Notes under the pieces: model-generated | Told to the model about the DNA's origin: nothing | Seen by the model: the letters and a program-made list of their open reading frames with translations, nothing else | Databases searched by the model: none | Translations under genes and position numbers: made by a program | In this document: positions 32,785-48,515 of the stretch, piece by piece | Position numbering within the stretch: position 1 is the stretch's first letter | How the letters are laid out: each line of letters starts with the position of its first letter | Assembly (NCBI GenBank): GCA_037179385.1 | Contig: CM074196.1 | Span: 33,442,486 to 33,506,485 of the forward strand | Source of the DNA: Holothuria scabra | Lineage: Eukaryota > Echinodermata > Holothuroidea > Aspidochirotida > Holothuriidae | Length of the DNA stretch: 64,000 nucleotides | Direction of reading: 5' to 3'

Positions 32785-33864
32785 ATGCTGACCAACAGGA
32801 TGGAACAAACTCTTCACAAAGTATATTACGACGTTTCGCACGCCGCTGGTTACACCGGCGTCGCACCGCTTGTCCGAGCCGTCAAGAGAAAACACCCTTC
32901 GATTCGAAAGCGAGACGTAGAAGCGTGGTTGAAGCAACAGAATTCGTACACTCTACACAAGCCATCTCGCCGCTATTATCCACGAAATCGAGTGACCGTG
33001 TACGGCATTGATGAACAATGGCAAGCAGACTTAGTCGATGTGGCTTCGTTATCAAAGTACAACAAAGGAATCAAATATTTGCTGACCTGTATAGACATAT
33101 TTTCCAAATTCGGATGGGTTGTACCATTGAAAAATAAACAAGGTACATCCCTCAAGGGGGCAATAGCAACTATATTTCGTTCCGGTCGTCGACCTTTGAA
33201 ACTGCAGACCGACAAAGGCTCAGAGTTTTACAACCGTCACGTGAAGGACCTATTGAAAGACCATGAAGTCCGACTCTTTTCGACACATAACGAAACAAAG
33301 GCAAGCATCGTTGAAAGGTTCAACCGCACGTTGAAAAGTCGCATGTGGAAATATTTTACCGCTAACAATACGCTCAAGTATGTTGACATATTAGACGATA
33401 TGGTAAAGGCCTACAACCGATCCAACCATCGAAGTATTGGTATGGCTCCTGGTGACGTCATCCCCAGAAGTAGTTTGCAAGTGTGGCGACGGCTCTATCC
33501 GACAAAGCAAAAGTCATGTCCCTTTCAATTGGAAGTTGGTGATACAGTACGTATCAGCATGATGGCCCGCCCCTTTCTCAAAGGTTATTTACCACGCTGG
33601 ACAGAGGAACTCTTCACCATCGCCCAGCGCCTTCCTCGTCAGCCCGTGGTTTATCGATTAAAAGATTGGCAAGGTGAATGGTTAGAAGGCACCTTCTATG
33701 AAGCTGAACTACAAAAGGTAACCAAAGATGGTACAGATGTGTACCGAGTCGAAAAGGTCATTCGCAGACGCAAAACGAAGGAAGGGAAAACCGAATATTT
33801 TGTTAAATGGAAAGGATACCCAACTAAATTTAATAGCTGGGTGAGCAACCTTATAAAATTGTAA
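32785..33864 (+). CDS. INT: Retroviral-type integrase with chromodomain
   Basis: A 359-residue protein that inserts the element and is the source of the 6-bp duplications. Catalytic acids sit in QADLVDV (33022-33042), LQTDKGSEF (33202-33228) and IVERFNRT (33308-33331), the last two separated by about 33 residues, close to the DDE rule for this family. A C-terminal chromodomain (YRVEKVIRRR...YFVKWKGY, about 33739-33830) probably guides integration to marked chromatin. The first ATG in frame is 32785; an ATG at 32800 is a possible alternative. About 150 bases without a frame precede it, the largest gap in the rightward block. No lesion visible. Confidence 0.95.
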   Translation: MLTNRMEQTLHKVYYDVSHAAGYTGVAPLVRAVKRKHPSIRKRDVEAWLKQQNSYTLHKPSRRYYPRNRVTVYGIDEQWQADLVDVASLSKYNKGIKYLLTCIDIFSKFGWVVPLKNKQGTSLKGAIATIFRSGRRPLKLQTDKGSEFYNRHVKDLLKDHEVRLFSTHNETKASIVERFNRTLKSRMWKYFTANNTLKYVDILDDMVKAYNRSNHRSIGMAPGDVIPRSSLQVWRRLYPTKQKSCPFQLEVGDTVRISMMARPFLKGYLPRWTEELFTIAQRLPRQPVVYRLKDWQGEWLEGTFYEAELQKVTKDGTDVYRVEKVIRRRKTKEGKTEYFVKWKGYPTKFNSWVSNLIKL

Positions 33865-33890
33865 GCACGACATGATAGTCTTCATTCTTC

Positions 33891-34625
33891 ATGATGGCCT
33901 TTTACGTGACGCTTCCAAGCAACAGTTCTATGGATGTGTATCCAGAAAACACCCTTTCAAATTATCGAGTCAAATTACCGACATCACTGCAACTGTCGGG
34001 TGAATGGGAAGTTGGTCTGGTGGAAATAGCTTATCCTTATTCGTGGTACATTCTGAGTCCACACAGCAGTAAAATATCCATCCGCAGTGAGCAAGATGGC
34101 AGTTTTCGGGAATTAGATCTTAAAGGACGCCACTTTAGACGCACAGAAGGTTTGGCTAGCCATTTGTTGCCTGGATACTTGAGGGATCTATATACCATCA
34201 CTTACAATGACACTACAAGCAAAGTCACCATTACACCTGAACCTGGTCACCAATTGCTCTTGGAAGGACTCATTTGTTCCACACTCGGTTTTGAGGATCC
34301 TTGTGTGATTACGACATCTACAGAGGCGCCTTATCCTACTGCTTTGAATAGTGTTCATCACTTGTTTGTTTACACGGATATTATAGAATCGCAAATCGTC
34401 GGACATGTGAAAGCGCCTCTTTTGAAAACGGTCCCTGTGCATGGAACATTTGGAGATACCAATAACGTCGAATACCAAAATCCTCATTACTACCCATTAC
34501 GACAGAGTGTCATTGATACCATCGAAATCGATATAAGGGATGACACAGGGAAGAAAGTGTCATTTGAAAGAGGGCGAGTCATCGTGAAACTTCATTTTAG
34601 ACAGAAACGATCGTCATATTTGTAA
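33891..34625 (+). CDS. Penton-like minor capsid protein
   Basis: A 244-residue protein beginning MMAFYVTLPSNSSMDVYPEN and continuing YRVKLPTSLQLSGEWEVGL. This opening, with the 'LPSN-S---YPENT---Y-V-LP--L-L-G-WEVGL-EI-YP' pattern, is the signature of the minor capsid (penton, single jelly-roll) protein of Polintons. It would occupy the fivefold vertices of the icosahedral capsid. Two adjacent ATGs (33891, 33894) are both acceptable. It ends three bases before the next gene. No lesion visible. Confidence 0.85.
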   Translation: MMAFYVTLPSNSSMDVYPENTLSNYRVKLPTSLQLSGEWEVGLVEIAYPYSWYILSPHSSKISIRSEQDGSFRELDLKGRHFRRTEGLASHLLPGYLRDLYTITYNDTTSKVTITPEPGHQLLLEGLICSTLGFEDPCVITTSTEAPYPTALNSVHHLFVYTDIIESQIVGHVKAPLLKTVPVHGTFGDTNNVEYQNPHYYPLRQSVIDTIEIDIRDDTGKKVSFERGRVIVKLHFRQKRSSYL

Positions 34626-34628
34626 ACC

Positions 34629-35069
34629 ATGCGTCGCACTGTATATCAACCAGATACCGCTCTATACGAAGATTACTATCTACATCAAACTGGTAGGGGT
34701 TTGCCCGTCTTTTCGGGACCAGCTTTGCAAAGAGGACATGGACTTGGAGGTATTCTTGGTGGCGTTATGCGCATGGCAGTGCCTCTACTGAAGAAAAGTG
34801 CCAAATTTCTAGGACGACAAGCTCTTCAAACAGGTGTGGGTCTCGCCGAGGATGTAATGGCTGGAAAAAATGTTAAATCTTCCGCCAAGAGGCGATTGAA
34901 ACAAATGGGTGCAGATACTCTGCAACATATTGGACGTCAAGTAAAGACAAAACCACCACCGAAAAGACGATTGCATGCGAAGCCTTTAAAACGCAAATCT
35001 TCACGATCAAACGTCACTTTGTCTAAAGCAGTGAAAGTGGCAAGACCTACTCCTGACATTTTTGATTAA
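34629..35069 (+). CDS. Basic glycine-rich virion protein (pX/pVI-like)
   Basis: A 146-residue protein with the order: tyrosine-rich start (YEDYYLHQTGRGLPVF), QRGHGLGGILGGVMR, a hydrophobic helix, then a lysine/arginine-rich tail (KPPPKRRLHAKPLKRKSS). A 'Q-GHGLG--FGG--R---P-LK' core is conserved in Polintons and resembles adenovirus core or membrane-lytic precursor proteins. It probably binds DNA inside the capsid or helps entry; that is inference. Its place between the penton and the major capsid gene supports a structural role. No lesion visible. Confidence 0.7.
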   Translation: MRRTVYQPDTALYEDYYLHQTGRGLPVFSGPALQRGHGLGGILGGVMRMAVPLLKKSAKFLGRQALQTGVGLAEDVMAGKNVKSSAKRRLKQMGADTLQHIGRQVKTKPPPKRRLHAKPLKRKSSRSNVTLSKAVKVARPTPDIFD

Positions 35070-35074
35070 CCATC

Positions 35075-36401
35075 ATGGCACTCGTTCACGATCATTCTTG
35101 CGAATGTGCCAAATCCGAACTCGACCTGTTTACTATACCACCGACGCAGACAAGTATTGAAAGAGGGGACTGGAAAGAATACAGACCGTTGTCCACTATT
35201 AACACAGGCATCGAGTTTTACGTGTCCGGCTCTGGAGAAGAATATATCGATCTTGATCAAACACAGCTGTACGTTCGTGCCAAGATAACTCGAAAAGACG
35301 GATCTGCTCTAGAAGACGATGACGCTGTGGGCCCTGTCAATCTTTTTCTACACTCACTCTATAACCAAGTAGATGTGGCACTCAATGGAAGAGAAATTTC
35401 ATCGGCAACGCCAACCTACCCTTATCGTGCTATGATTGAAACATTGTTAAACTATAGTCATGCAACAAAGGTGGATCAATTGACGAGCGCCCTCTTTTAC
35501 AAAGACACCGCAGGAAAAATGGATGCTGCTGACCCCGGAGCAGCTGCCGCTGCAGCTAACATGGGACTGAAAAAACGAAGTCGTTTCACTAATGGAAGCA
35601 AAGAGGTTGAACTCATTGGATGACTGCACAGTGATATCTTTTGTCAAGAAAAATATTTACTGAGTGGCGTGGACTTGCGCCTGAAACTAACACCTAGCAA
35701 AGATTCCTTTGTCCTCATGTCATCGGGTGAGGATCCAGAATACAGAGTCATGTTACAACAAGTCTCATTGTTTGTGCGGAAAGTGAAAATTGCGCCATCT
35801 GTACTCATTGCACACGCCAAGGCACTGGAAAATGACACCGCCAAATATACCGTTCGTCGGGTGCAAACAAAAATTTTGTCGGTGCCAGCAGGGAATTACA
35901 GTCTCAACGAGGATCACGTGTTCTTAGGACAACTGCCCAAACGCATTGTTATAGCATGTGTAGACAGTGACGCATTTAATGGGTCTTACACCAAGAATCC
36001 GTTCCACTTCAAACACAATAACATCAATAATTTAGCACTCTATTACGACGGGGTGCAGATACCGACCAAGCCACTGAAGCCACATTTTGATGCAAATGAT
36101 GCTGCAGCCAAAAGCGTCCGCTCCTACACTGTTCACAGGAACCCATAAAAATTACCGTGACGAAAGCGTGGGCATCAGTCGAGAAGACTACCCTGCAGGG
36201 TACACATTGTTTGCTTTCGATTTTACCCCGGATCTTTCGGATGGTGGTCACTTCAATTTAGTGAAAGAAGGTAATTTGCGTCTGGAAATGAACTTTGCAG
36301 AGGCACTGCACAGGACCATTAACGTGATTGTGTATGCAGAATTTGACAACGTGATCGAAATCGACAAAGCCCGTGATATCAGCTACGACTACACTAAGTA
36401 A
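35075..36401 (+). pseudogene. Major capsid protein (double jelly-roll), broken
   Basis: A coding stretch of about 440 codons in three open pieces. Piece 1 runs from the ATG at 35075 to an in-frame TGA at 35621-35623. Piece 2 continues in the same frame to TAA at 36146-36148. Piece 3 is in the next frame and ends at TAA 36399-36401, so a frame change lies near 36110-36130. Recognisable blocks include YIDLDQTQLYV, DVALNGREISSATPTYPYRA, SGVDLRLKL, LALYYDGVQIPTKP and GYTLFAFDFTPD, all typical of Polinton major capsid proteins. The product builds the capsid shell. The terminal TAA overlaps the protease ATG by one base. Both lesions would abolish a full-length protein unless they are assembly errors. 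Confidence 0.88.
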
Positions 36402-36859
36402 TGGATGGCGAAGAGATAGCGGACATTCTTATCCATGATCCTTTCGTGCAACCAACCTTTCATGGTGTGTTTTCCTCAGATCGTCTCCCTGAACTGCCTG
36501 TGAAGCAGCGCCCTGCGGCCCTCGTCGTCAACACAGATCCAAGCTGTCGTCCGGGAGAACACTGGATTGCTATCTACCTACCAAAGCGAGGACCTATAGA
36601 ATACTTTGACTCATACGGCAAACCGCCTGAAGTGAATTCCATTCGAACATTTTTAGCTAGAAATGGTGACATTGTTAAGATAAATCCAAAATCATTACAG
36701 GGACCTTTATCGTCTGTGTGTGGACATTACTGTATTTATTATTTGCTTCATCGATGTAGAGGCCAGTCCATGGAAACCATCACTGACCGATTTAATGTTG
36801 ATCAACAGAGAAACGATAGGGATGTTTTACATTTCACGACCCATCTAATGATAACGTAA
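36401..36859 (+). CDS. PRO: Adenain-like capsid maturation protease
   Basis: A 152-residue cysteine protease (family C5 type). The catalytic triad is visible: His in GEHWIAI (about 36553-36573), acid in YFDSYG (about 36603-36620), Cys in CGHYCIYY (about 36719-36742), with an upstream glutamine in LQGPLSS that could serve the oxyanion hole. It would cleave capsid precursors. The ATG overlaps the capsid gene stop as TAATG. The length matches Polinton proteases. No lesion visible. It is the last gene of the block. Confidence 0.92.
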   Translation: MDGEEIADILIHDPFVQPTFHGVFSSDRLPELPVKQRPAALVVNTDPSCRPGEHWIAIYLPKRGPIEYFDSYGKPPEVNSIRTFLARNGDIVKINPKSLQGPLSSVCGHYCIYYLLHRCRGQSMETITDRFNVDQQRNDRDVLHFTTHLMIT

Positions 36860-37463
36860 CGCTTCTGCTATGTCAGTATTATGTCTTATTTGATCAAATA
36901 GGTTACTATTTTGTTTGCTGTGGATTCTTTAAATATGTGTACTTTTGCGGTGGTAGCTTAGACGAAAGAAAAGGAAAAGAGTTGCAGTCTCAAAACGCTT
37001 ATCAGACTTTATTGCAATCAGCACCACATAGGCTGCGACCTATTTTCTGGTGACTGAAAAAAATGATCGGAGCAAAGAATCATGGTCGGTTGCTTTTCAC
37101 GCTTCAGGGCGTTGGTTGGGGCCCTTACGACGTTTTCTTTAACATAAGTATCCGAAATGACTTATACAGGAACAGACCACTCCTGTCTCCTCGTCGCCAT
37201 GACATGTATTAACAAAAGTAGTGAATGTTATGTGAATGCGTATCTTTTGTATTGTTAAAATGAATAAACAGAGCTGCACTCAAATTTCTTTCTTTGTTCT
37301 CTTTCTCTTTGTATAATGCCTCATCCAATAGCCTCCCAGATATTCCACATCTACCCAATGTAATCTTCATCCTTACTCGCCCGTCGTAAGAATATTTACC
37401 TGTTGCCTAGCAACAGCCGTCCATCAACCAAAATAAGTCACTCTCGCGATCAATCATGACCGG
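36860..37463. other. Polinton right non-coding end
   Basis: No credible gene. An AATAAA at about 37263-37268 could serve as the polyadenylation signal of the rightward block. The stretch leads into the right terminal repeat. Confidence 0.5.
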
Positions 37464-37609
37464 ACGTGGTAATGACCTTGACCGTTGCCCATCACCAATG
37501 ACGTCACCCAAGAACGTGGCAATGACCTTGACCGTTGCCTAGCAACAATGACGTCATTCCCATGCTGGCTTCTGATTGGTTCGGGTCCATAAAGCTGGCT
37601 CTAACTACT
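37464..37609 (-). repeat. Polinton right terminal inverted repeat
   Basis: Inverted partner of 23875-24020. It ends ...GGCTCTAACTACT, directly followed by the target duplication TACTGC. It carries the same pair of TGACGTCA units. Confidence 0.9.
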
Positions 37610-37864
37610 TACTGCGGCAGGATATAGGAATTTAGTATGATGTTCTATGACCGTGGCATAAATGTTTCGAAGTAGTATCCCATAATTCTGTGTAATGGCT
37701 TTATGGAAAGGAACCTATGGCGAATAACAAAACATGTGCTGCTTTTATGGATTTGTTTGGTTTGATAGAGGATTGCGTCTCTAGGCATACATCTAATCTT
37801 CTGGCTATTCCTTCTTGAGATACAGGGTGCGCAAAATTCGCTGTCCAACTAGTTGCTAACAAGA

Positions 37865-38035
37865 ACGGATTATTCCCATCCTTAGGTTTGCTGAAGGAGT
37901 TGCATTGGCTTTCAGTGCTTTACAGGAATCGAGTCAAGATCTTGTTTCTTGTATATAGAACCCTTAGGTATTTATCTATTCAGCCCTATATAGGGCACCT
38001 ATTTAGCTATACCTTTGATGGTATCTGATAGATCA
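37865..38035 (+). pseudogene. Non-LTR reverse-transcriptase tail fragment
   Basis: A short plus-strand frame reads GLLKELHWLSVLYRNRVKIL followed by FLVYRTLRYLSIQPY. 'LHWLPV--R---KI--LVY--L----P-Y' is a common motif near the C-terminus of CR1/jockey-type LINE reverse transcriptases. The upstream continuation is broken. It is a relic outside the Polinton. Confidence 0.5.
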
Positions 38036-39275
38036 AATTAGTCTCCTGTTTTTGCTCTTTCTTTTTTAAGGTGCATTAGAATAATTATTTTTAAGCTATA
38101 TAAATTTCACGAACTTGAATTTGGTTTAAATGTTCCTACTTTTAAAGTGTTTGGTGTGTTGGTTTTTATAAATCGACCAACCAGGTGAGAGGTGGGCTCT
38201 CTCACTCTGTTAATTCTACCACTAGACCAAACAGAGACGGGAGTTTGGTATGATTTGTGAGAGACAAGTATGTCTATGATCCATCAAAAGACACTTTTAC
38301 CCTTCATCCCATCTCGAACTTGAACCTAACCTCCGCTCTAGTCAGGACCAGTAGCGACTGACCCACGGGTAAGGAGACAACAGAACTACCAGCCATATTC
38401 CAAACTACCACATCTTCAACGGCGTTGTGTTTGGCACAAAAAACGCTCCTTGAGGATCAAAAAACTGAAACACAGCTTCTTCTCTATATGGAGTGCTTTC
38501 ACTTACTGCAAAAGCCCCGCCCATTTTGACAGGCAAACCCTAGCCCTAGAGGCAGCTGACCACTCACGCGTGACTGTTGCATTGAAACACTATTAAAATT
38601 TCAGTGCCCGGCAGTGGGCGTGGCTTACATTTGACCTTACGTGAAAGTAATATATGCATCTACAATCTACAGTCTTTTCATTGACCCCACCCCTCCATTC
38701 ATATCATTAAGGAAGCCGCGAGGTCCGAACGTATGGAGAAAACGAGGACCATTTGGTCCATCCTATTTTGAGAAAACGCGCGAAAGGCAAAACTGCCCCA
38801 CCGATACCATAACCCATGGTAGTGATTAACGCAAGCAATTCACACTGAGTACATTTAGCGAAAGAACGCGTGCATTATCCTTTATTAATACACAGGTAAA
38901 GAGCTGTTTGACCTCGTTTATTAATACACAACAATAATTTTATTTAAAAAATAAAAAAGAACTGAATTGACGTTTGTAAATAACCATATTTTAAAACATC
39001 ACAACCACGAATAAAATGGAGTAGCCTAGGTTGCAGTTTGTTTAATCATGCCTTAAAAATGCCTTTTAGAAGAGGTAATTATTAGGCGAATGGGTATGCG
39101 GCTACTTTTTATGATGTTAATTTTGTTTCATTTGATTTCATTTCATTTCTGTTTTAATGCTTTAGAACACGTCGACAGGTGTAAATTTGCATTTCCCGTA
39201 CATAACTCGTTAATATGGGGGCGACATTGACAAAAGCTTTAAAATGAAAAAATTCTTTAATTCATTTACGTTAGG
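38036..39275. other. Non-coding stretch, nothing recognised
   Basis: No motif-bearing frame. Possible polyadenylation signals for the leftward host gene (TTTATT on the plus strand) lie near 38.88, 38.92 and 38.94 kb. Confidence 0.35.
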
Positions 39276-39395
39276 TTAGTTTAAATGGAGTTTTACCGGT
39301 CAGTTTCTAACCGATTGGTTCAAGTCAGGCCGGCCACAGCCTTTTTTCCAGTTGTGGTTCACTGGCTTGTTTTCCCTACTCAATTAATTCAATAA
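39276..39395 (-). repeat. SINE tail fragment, copy 4
   Basis: Contains TTTCTAACCGATTGGTTCAA, GGCCGGCCACAGCC, TTTTTTCCAGTTGTGG and CACTGGCTTGTTTTCCC, the tail blocks of the SINE family. It lies just beyond the host gene's stop codon, so it would be within its 3' untranslated region. Confidence 0.65.
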
Positions 39396-39418
39396 GAGTG
39401 TAGAATACAATTACATTG

Positions 39419-44735
<5,317 letters not shown>

Positions 44736-44845
44736 TGTAATTTAATTAAGGAGTGTCCTGAAAATGATACATTCAAATAAGTTAATTCAAAACATGGTGA
44801 CATCCTTTCCATAGCCGCACACATAGGCATTTTTATTGTCACACA

Positions 44846-45132
44846 CACGGACTTTCCTACAGACGAATCCGATCAACACTTGTGTTTAGTGAATGTAAGC
44901 GGCCATTAGTGGGGTCCATCAGTTTTAATCGTTTTCATTTATCGTCTAAATGTAATTTCAAGCCCCCATTTAAAGTGAAATTGAAGGAATCAAGAGGCAT
45001 TACAGCGTACAATCATCCATGGTACCGGTAAGCAAAGAAATTGATAGATTAAAAGGTGATAGGCCCCAGTTATGATCGACTACAATCACAACTATCACTT
45101 GCTCTCCGGATTCGTCTATATAGAAGTCCGTA
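44846..45132 (+). mobile_element. ~250-bp MITE with outer ACGGACTT ends
   Basis: The inner part (44861-45120) matches the TATAGACGAATCC MITE family. Outside it lie CACGGACTTT on the left and AAGTCCGTA on the right, the ends of MITE H1. Either the family's true ends are these or one element inserted inside the other. No clean target duplication. It sits just upstream of the C1GALT1 start codon on that gene's strand. Confidence 0.5.
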
Positions 45133-45700
45133 AACACAGTTTACAAACCAAAGTGAATCCATGACGTCAGTGAAAAACCTCATTAATATTAATTATAAAG
45201 ACTCGTTCGTTTCTAAGTACAAAATTAGTCAAATTTTTCGCCTTTTTCAAGTCTGCAAGGCAGATTTCCCTTCAGAAAAAATGAAGTTTAATGTCTTATA
45301 AGTTCTTTCAAACATGCTGTGCTCCTGCCAAATTGTTTTGGCCTATTCTGTTAACAATTGCTATACTGACACTGGTAGAAACACCACACCTTTATGATCA
45401 CTGTACCCAGATAAAATGACAACATGAAACGATTGCCACAATATACTTCATGTGTTCTAAATTAAAACAACTGGGTACGTTGCTACATGGAACTTGGATG
45501 AAAGAACTTTTTAACAAGCCTGATGTCTTCTCGTTACTGCATAGTGATTGATAAGTTAAAATTGTTTTTATGCATAATCAGAGCAGTTTCATATTTTCGC
45601 ATGCAGTTGGAAATTTTTCAGGGAAGGAAATAATTTTCCATATGATAATGATCAGGCCTTCCTTGAAGGACAGACGTTTTACGACGCTAAGCGACCACGA
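45133..45700. other. Non-coding stretch, nothing recognised
   Basis: No gene or repeat boundary was seen. Confidence 0.3.
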
Positions 45701-46900
45701 GTGTGGGAGAAGCCGTTGGCTTCAGCGGCGCAAACATGGGGCAACTGGGCCATGCCCCCCCCCCCCACCTCACGGATGCCTATTTTTAGATTATAAAAAT
45801 ACGCACTTTTGTAACGCAGATTTTACTTCAAAAGGTAGCACAGGTGGCACCAAATTGCATGTAAGGATTCCCAATTTCAAAAAAATTTTTAAAGGTGAAG
45901 GATTCTCTCAACAAGGCCCCTCAGTCATGCTAATTTTTTTTTAATTCCTTAGAATGGGCAAATTTTGTCAGGTTCCAAATTCTATTTCAAAAGGTAGCGT
46001 CTGTGGCATCAATTGTTTTTAAGGACTCCTACCTTCTCAAAAGGGATGAACTCATCCCTCAGACTCCTTCCCCGCCGGGCATACACGTACGGAACGGAAA
46101 GGGGAGCGTAGGGTGTTCAGGTGCTGTGAGCAATAATTTTCCATTTATCATGCAAAAGATGTTAGGAGTAAAACCATTTATATTCGGCAGTCAGATAGAC
46201 AGTTTCATCAATCTAGAATTAAGCCGAAAGTCGGAATAGAGAAACATCAGCATATTTTCAGTTCAGTTGTATTTGTTTTATTTTTTTTATTTAGATTCAA
46301 GAGAATTTATTCTAACAGTTGTGTAACATTTTATGATCAAGTTGCTTTTTTTTTTTTTTTTATCATTGCACTGGCAAACAAAAGCTTAACAAAGAGACTG
46401 TGTTTAGATTCTCTTTAAATGCATGAAAAGGCAATTTTCGGCCAGCTCAGGGGTCCCGATTTTTCAAAATTTTCTTTAGGCTCCAATCCAACTAACAGTG
46501 GCCCTCCACTTAGATAGTCTTTTGGGCAAAATTACATATTTCGGTTCAAAGTATTTTGAGAACTTTCTTATCACTGCGCATTTGCGAACTTATTTTGAAG
46601 TGAAAATTTTGCTGCAAACTACAAAAGAAGATAGCGACTGCTTAGATTATTCGTTTTAGTCTGGAAAATACTTTTTCCGGCAGTACGTGAGGGGTATGAT
46701 TTGTCAAAATTTTCTGCACGATCCGCGCCAACCGGTGGTTGAGCTCTGCTAAGATAGTCCTTACGGCAGATTTACGAAAAAAGAAAAACCCATACTGAAA
46801 TATTCCCGTTCGCCTATGCTGATGGATGCTCTTATATTTTGACTTCTAAAAGTATGCAAATATCAGAACAAATTGTACTTCGAAATGTAGTGCACATGGC
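45700..46900 (-). repeat. Decayed hAT-like element interior
   Basis: Contains a C-run after ATGGG-CAACTGGGCCATG, and inverted copies of the 'GGAGCGCCACCATTGG' unit and its GAAAATTTT partner near 46450-46520 and 46690-46760. Blocks such as CAAAAGGTAGC-TGTGGCA match the interior of 7549-9547. Termini could not be paired. Confidence 0.45.
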
Positions 46901-47133
46901 AGAAGATGGCATGTAAACACAAAAAAAAAATCAGTGGGTGTCTCCATCTAGTGAAATACGTTCACTCAACAACGCAAACGATTTGTCATGCAGATATTGA
47001 TTTCCTTTATGAACAAGGGCCAATGCATTTGAGTTGAAATTGCATTTAATTATTTACCCAATACATCTGCTAGTGCTGTCAAAGGGATGTCTATAAACAA
47101 AGGACCTTTCACCTGGAACTACAAAGCGAAGAC

Positions 47134-48227
47134 TAGGGCTGCACCGGAACTAGGATCCGGCCGGAACTATGCGGCCGGATCCCAGATTTTGCCAAGTTCC
47201 GGTTCCGGTCGGATCCATTTAAAAGTACCTGGCCGGAACTTTATACTTGCTCCAAGTCACATACTTTTAGACTTTGATTTAAATAATGAAAAGGCAACTG
47301 AGAAAAGATCTGACAGTTTTCTTTCCAGTTCCTTTTATTGTTTAACTGATAGTTAAAACTATTAAATATGTTGTTCTACATGTGATGAAGTACAGAAATC
47401 AATTTGAGGTTGCACTTCATACAGTTGTTGGCTTGTTTACTGAGAGAACTCTCGACCAACTATGCCCCTGAGTGAGATACAGTACTATTGGCTTATCTTT
47501 ATAGTTGAGGGATGAGATGCAACTGCTCTCCCTTAATGTGTGAAGTTTTTAAACTGTAAATCAGTCTTGCTATGAAGTTTCATTCAAAGGAATGAATAGT
47601 TGCAGAAAGAGTGGTGGTAAGTGCTGTTTCAGAATTCAGGGCACTTTTAACAGATGTATGCAATAGTCATACTTGTTTGTGTTAACCGAGGTCATAGGTA
47701 ATACAAGGTCACCAGCTCAGTACCATGTTTACACAATACAGTATTTCAAGTTTGGAGTCTTGAATAGTGTTCATTTCAGTCATAGTGTGTGGATGTGATA
47801 TACTGTAGTGAACAGGATCCTAGTTTTTTGTGGTCAAAGATTGGAAGGTGTCTGAGGGTCCAAATCTCTCATGCTGATTTACATGATATCTCAATGTACA
47901 GTTGGAAGGTTGGATACATTTGATATTATGTGGATGTTTATGAAATACTGTCTATTTGAAAAAACAAACAAAAAACAATTCAGTGGCAAGGAATCACTCA
48001 GACTTTTTGCTTCCTTATTTTAAATGCTTCAACCTGCTACAGTACAAGTCAGCTTCATACGGTGTAGACATTAATAACGAAGGTTCTTCTTCTCTAGTTA
48101 GTAACATAACTTTATTATAGGCATTATACAATGCATCCAAAAAACTGGTTCCGACCGGAACTCAAAAAAAGTTCCGGCCAGTTCCGGTTCCGGCCGGATC
48201 CAAATTTTTGGTTCCGGTGCAGTCGTA
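47134..48227. mobile_element. hAT-like element, 1.1 kb, nested
   Basis: Ends are TAGGGCTGCACCGGAAC and, inverted, TACGACTGCACCGGAAC. The 8-bp duplication GCGAAGAC is perfect (47126-47133 and 48228-48235). Near both ends are repeated TTCCGGCCGGATCC blocks, a subterminal array of likely transposase sites. There is no transposase frame. TAGGG-TG ends are usual for hAT elements. Confidence 0.85.
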
Positions 48228-48515
48228 GCGAAGACCCATCCCTACTATAAAACGAAAACCCGGAACTATAAAACAAAGACCAAACCATCTATAAAACGAA
48301 GACCCGGAACTATAAAACAAAGGCCCACCCTACTATAGATCGAAGACCCGGAACTAACTTTAAACGAAGACCCACCCTCCTATAAAACGAAGACCCGGAA
48401 CTAACTACAAAACGAAGACCCACCCTAATATAAATCGAAGACCTGGAACTAACTACAAAACGAAGACCCACCCTACTATAAAATGAAGACCCGGAACTAT
48501 AAAATGAAGAAGTAA
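48228..48515 (-). repeat. Minisatellite, left arm of the Mutator-like element
   Basis: About nine units of ACTATAAAACGAAGACCCGGA / CCCACCCT-type sequence, unit about 35-40 bases, each with CGAAGACCC. Inverted relative to 50180-50480. The long frame across it (serine/arginine repeats) is not a gene. Confidence 0.85.

Larger units (their letters stand above)
23875..37609 (+). mobile_element. Polinton/Maverick element, 13.7 kb
   Basis: The borders are set by a 6-bp duplication, TACTGC, at 23869-23874 and 37610-37615, exactly the duplication length known for Polintons. Terminal inverted repeats of about 146 bp start AGTAGTTAGAGCCAGC. The interior carries the full diagnostic set: family B DNA polymerase, retroviral-type integrase with chromodomain, packaging ATPase, adenain-like protease, and major and minor capsid proteins. 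One gene points left, the rest right. Polymerase and major capsid gene are interrupted, so this copy is probably not autonomous, but the few differences between its inverted repeats indicate a recent insertion. It could equally be called an endogenous adintovirus-like element. Confidence 0.95.
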
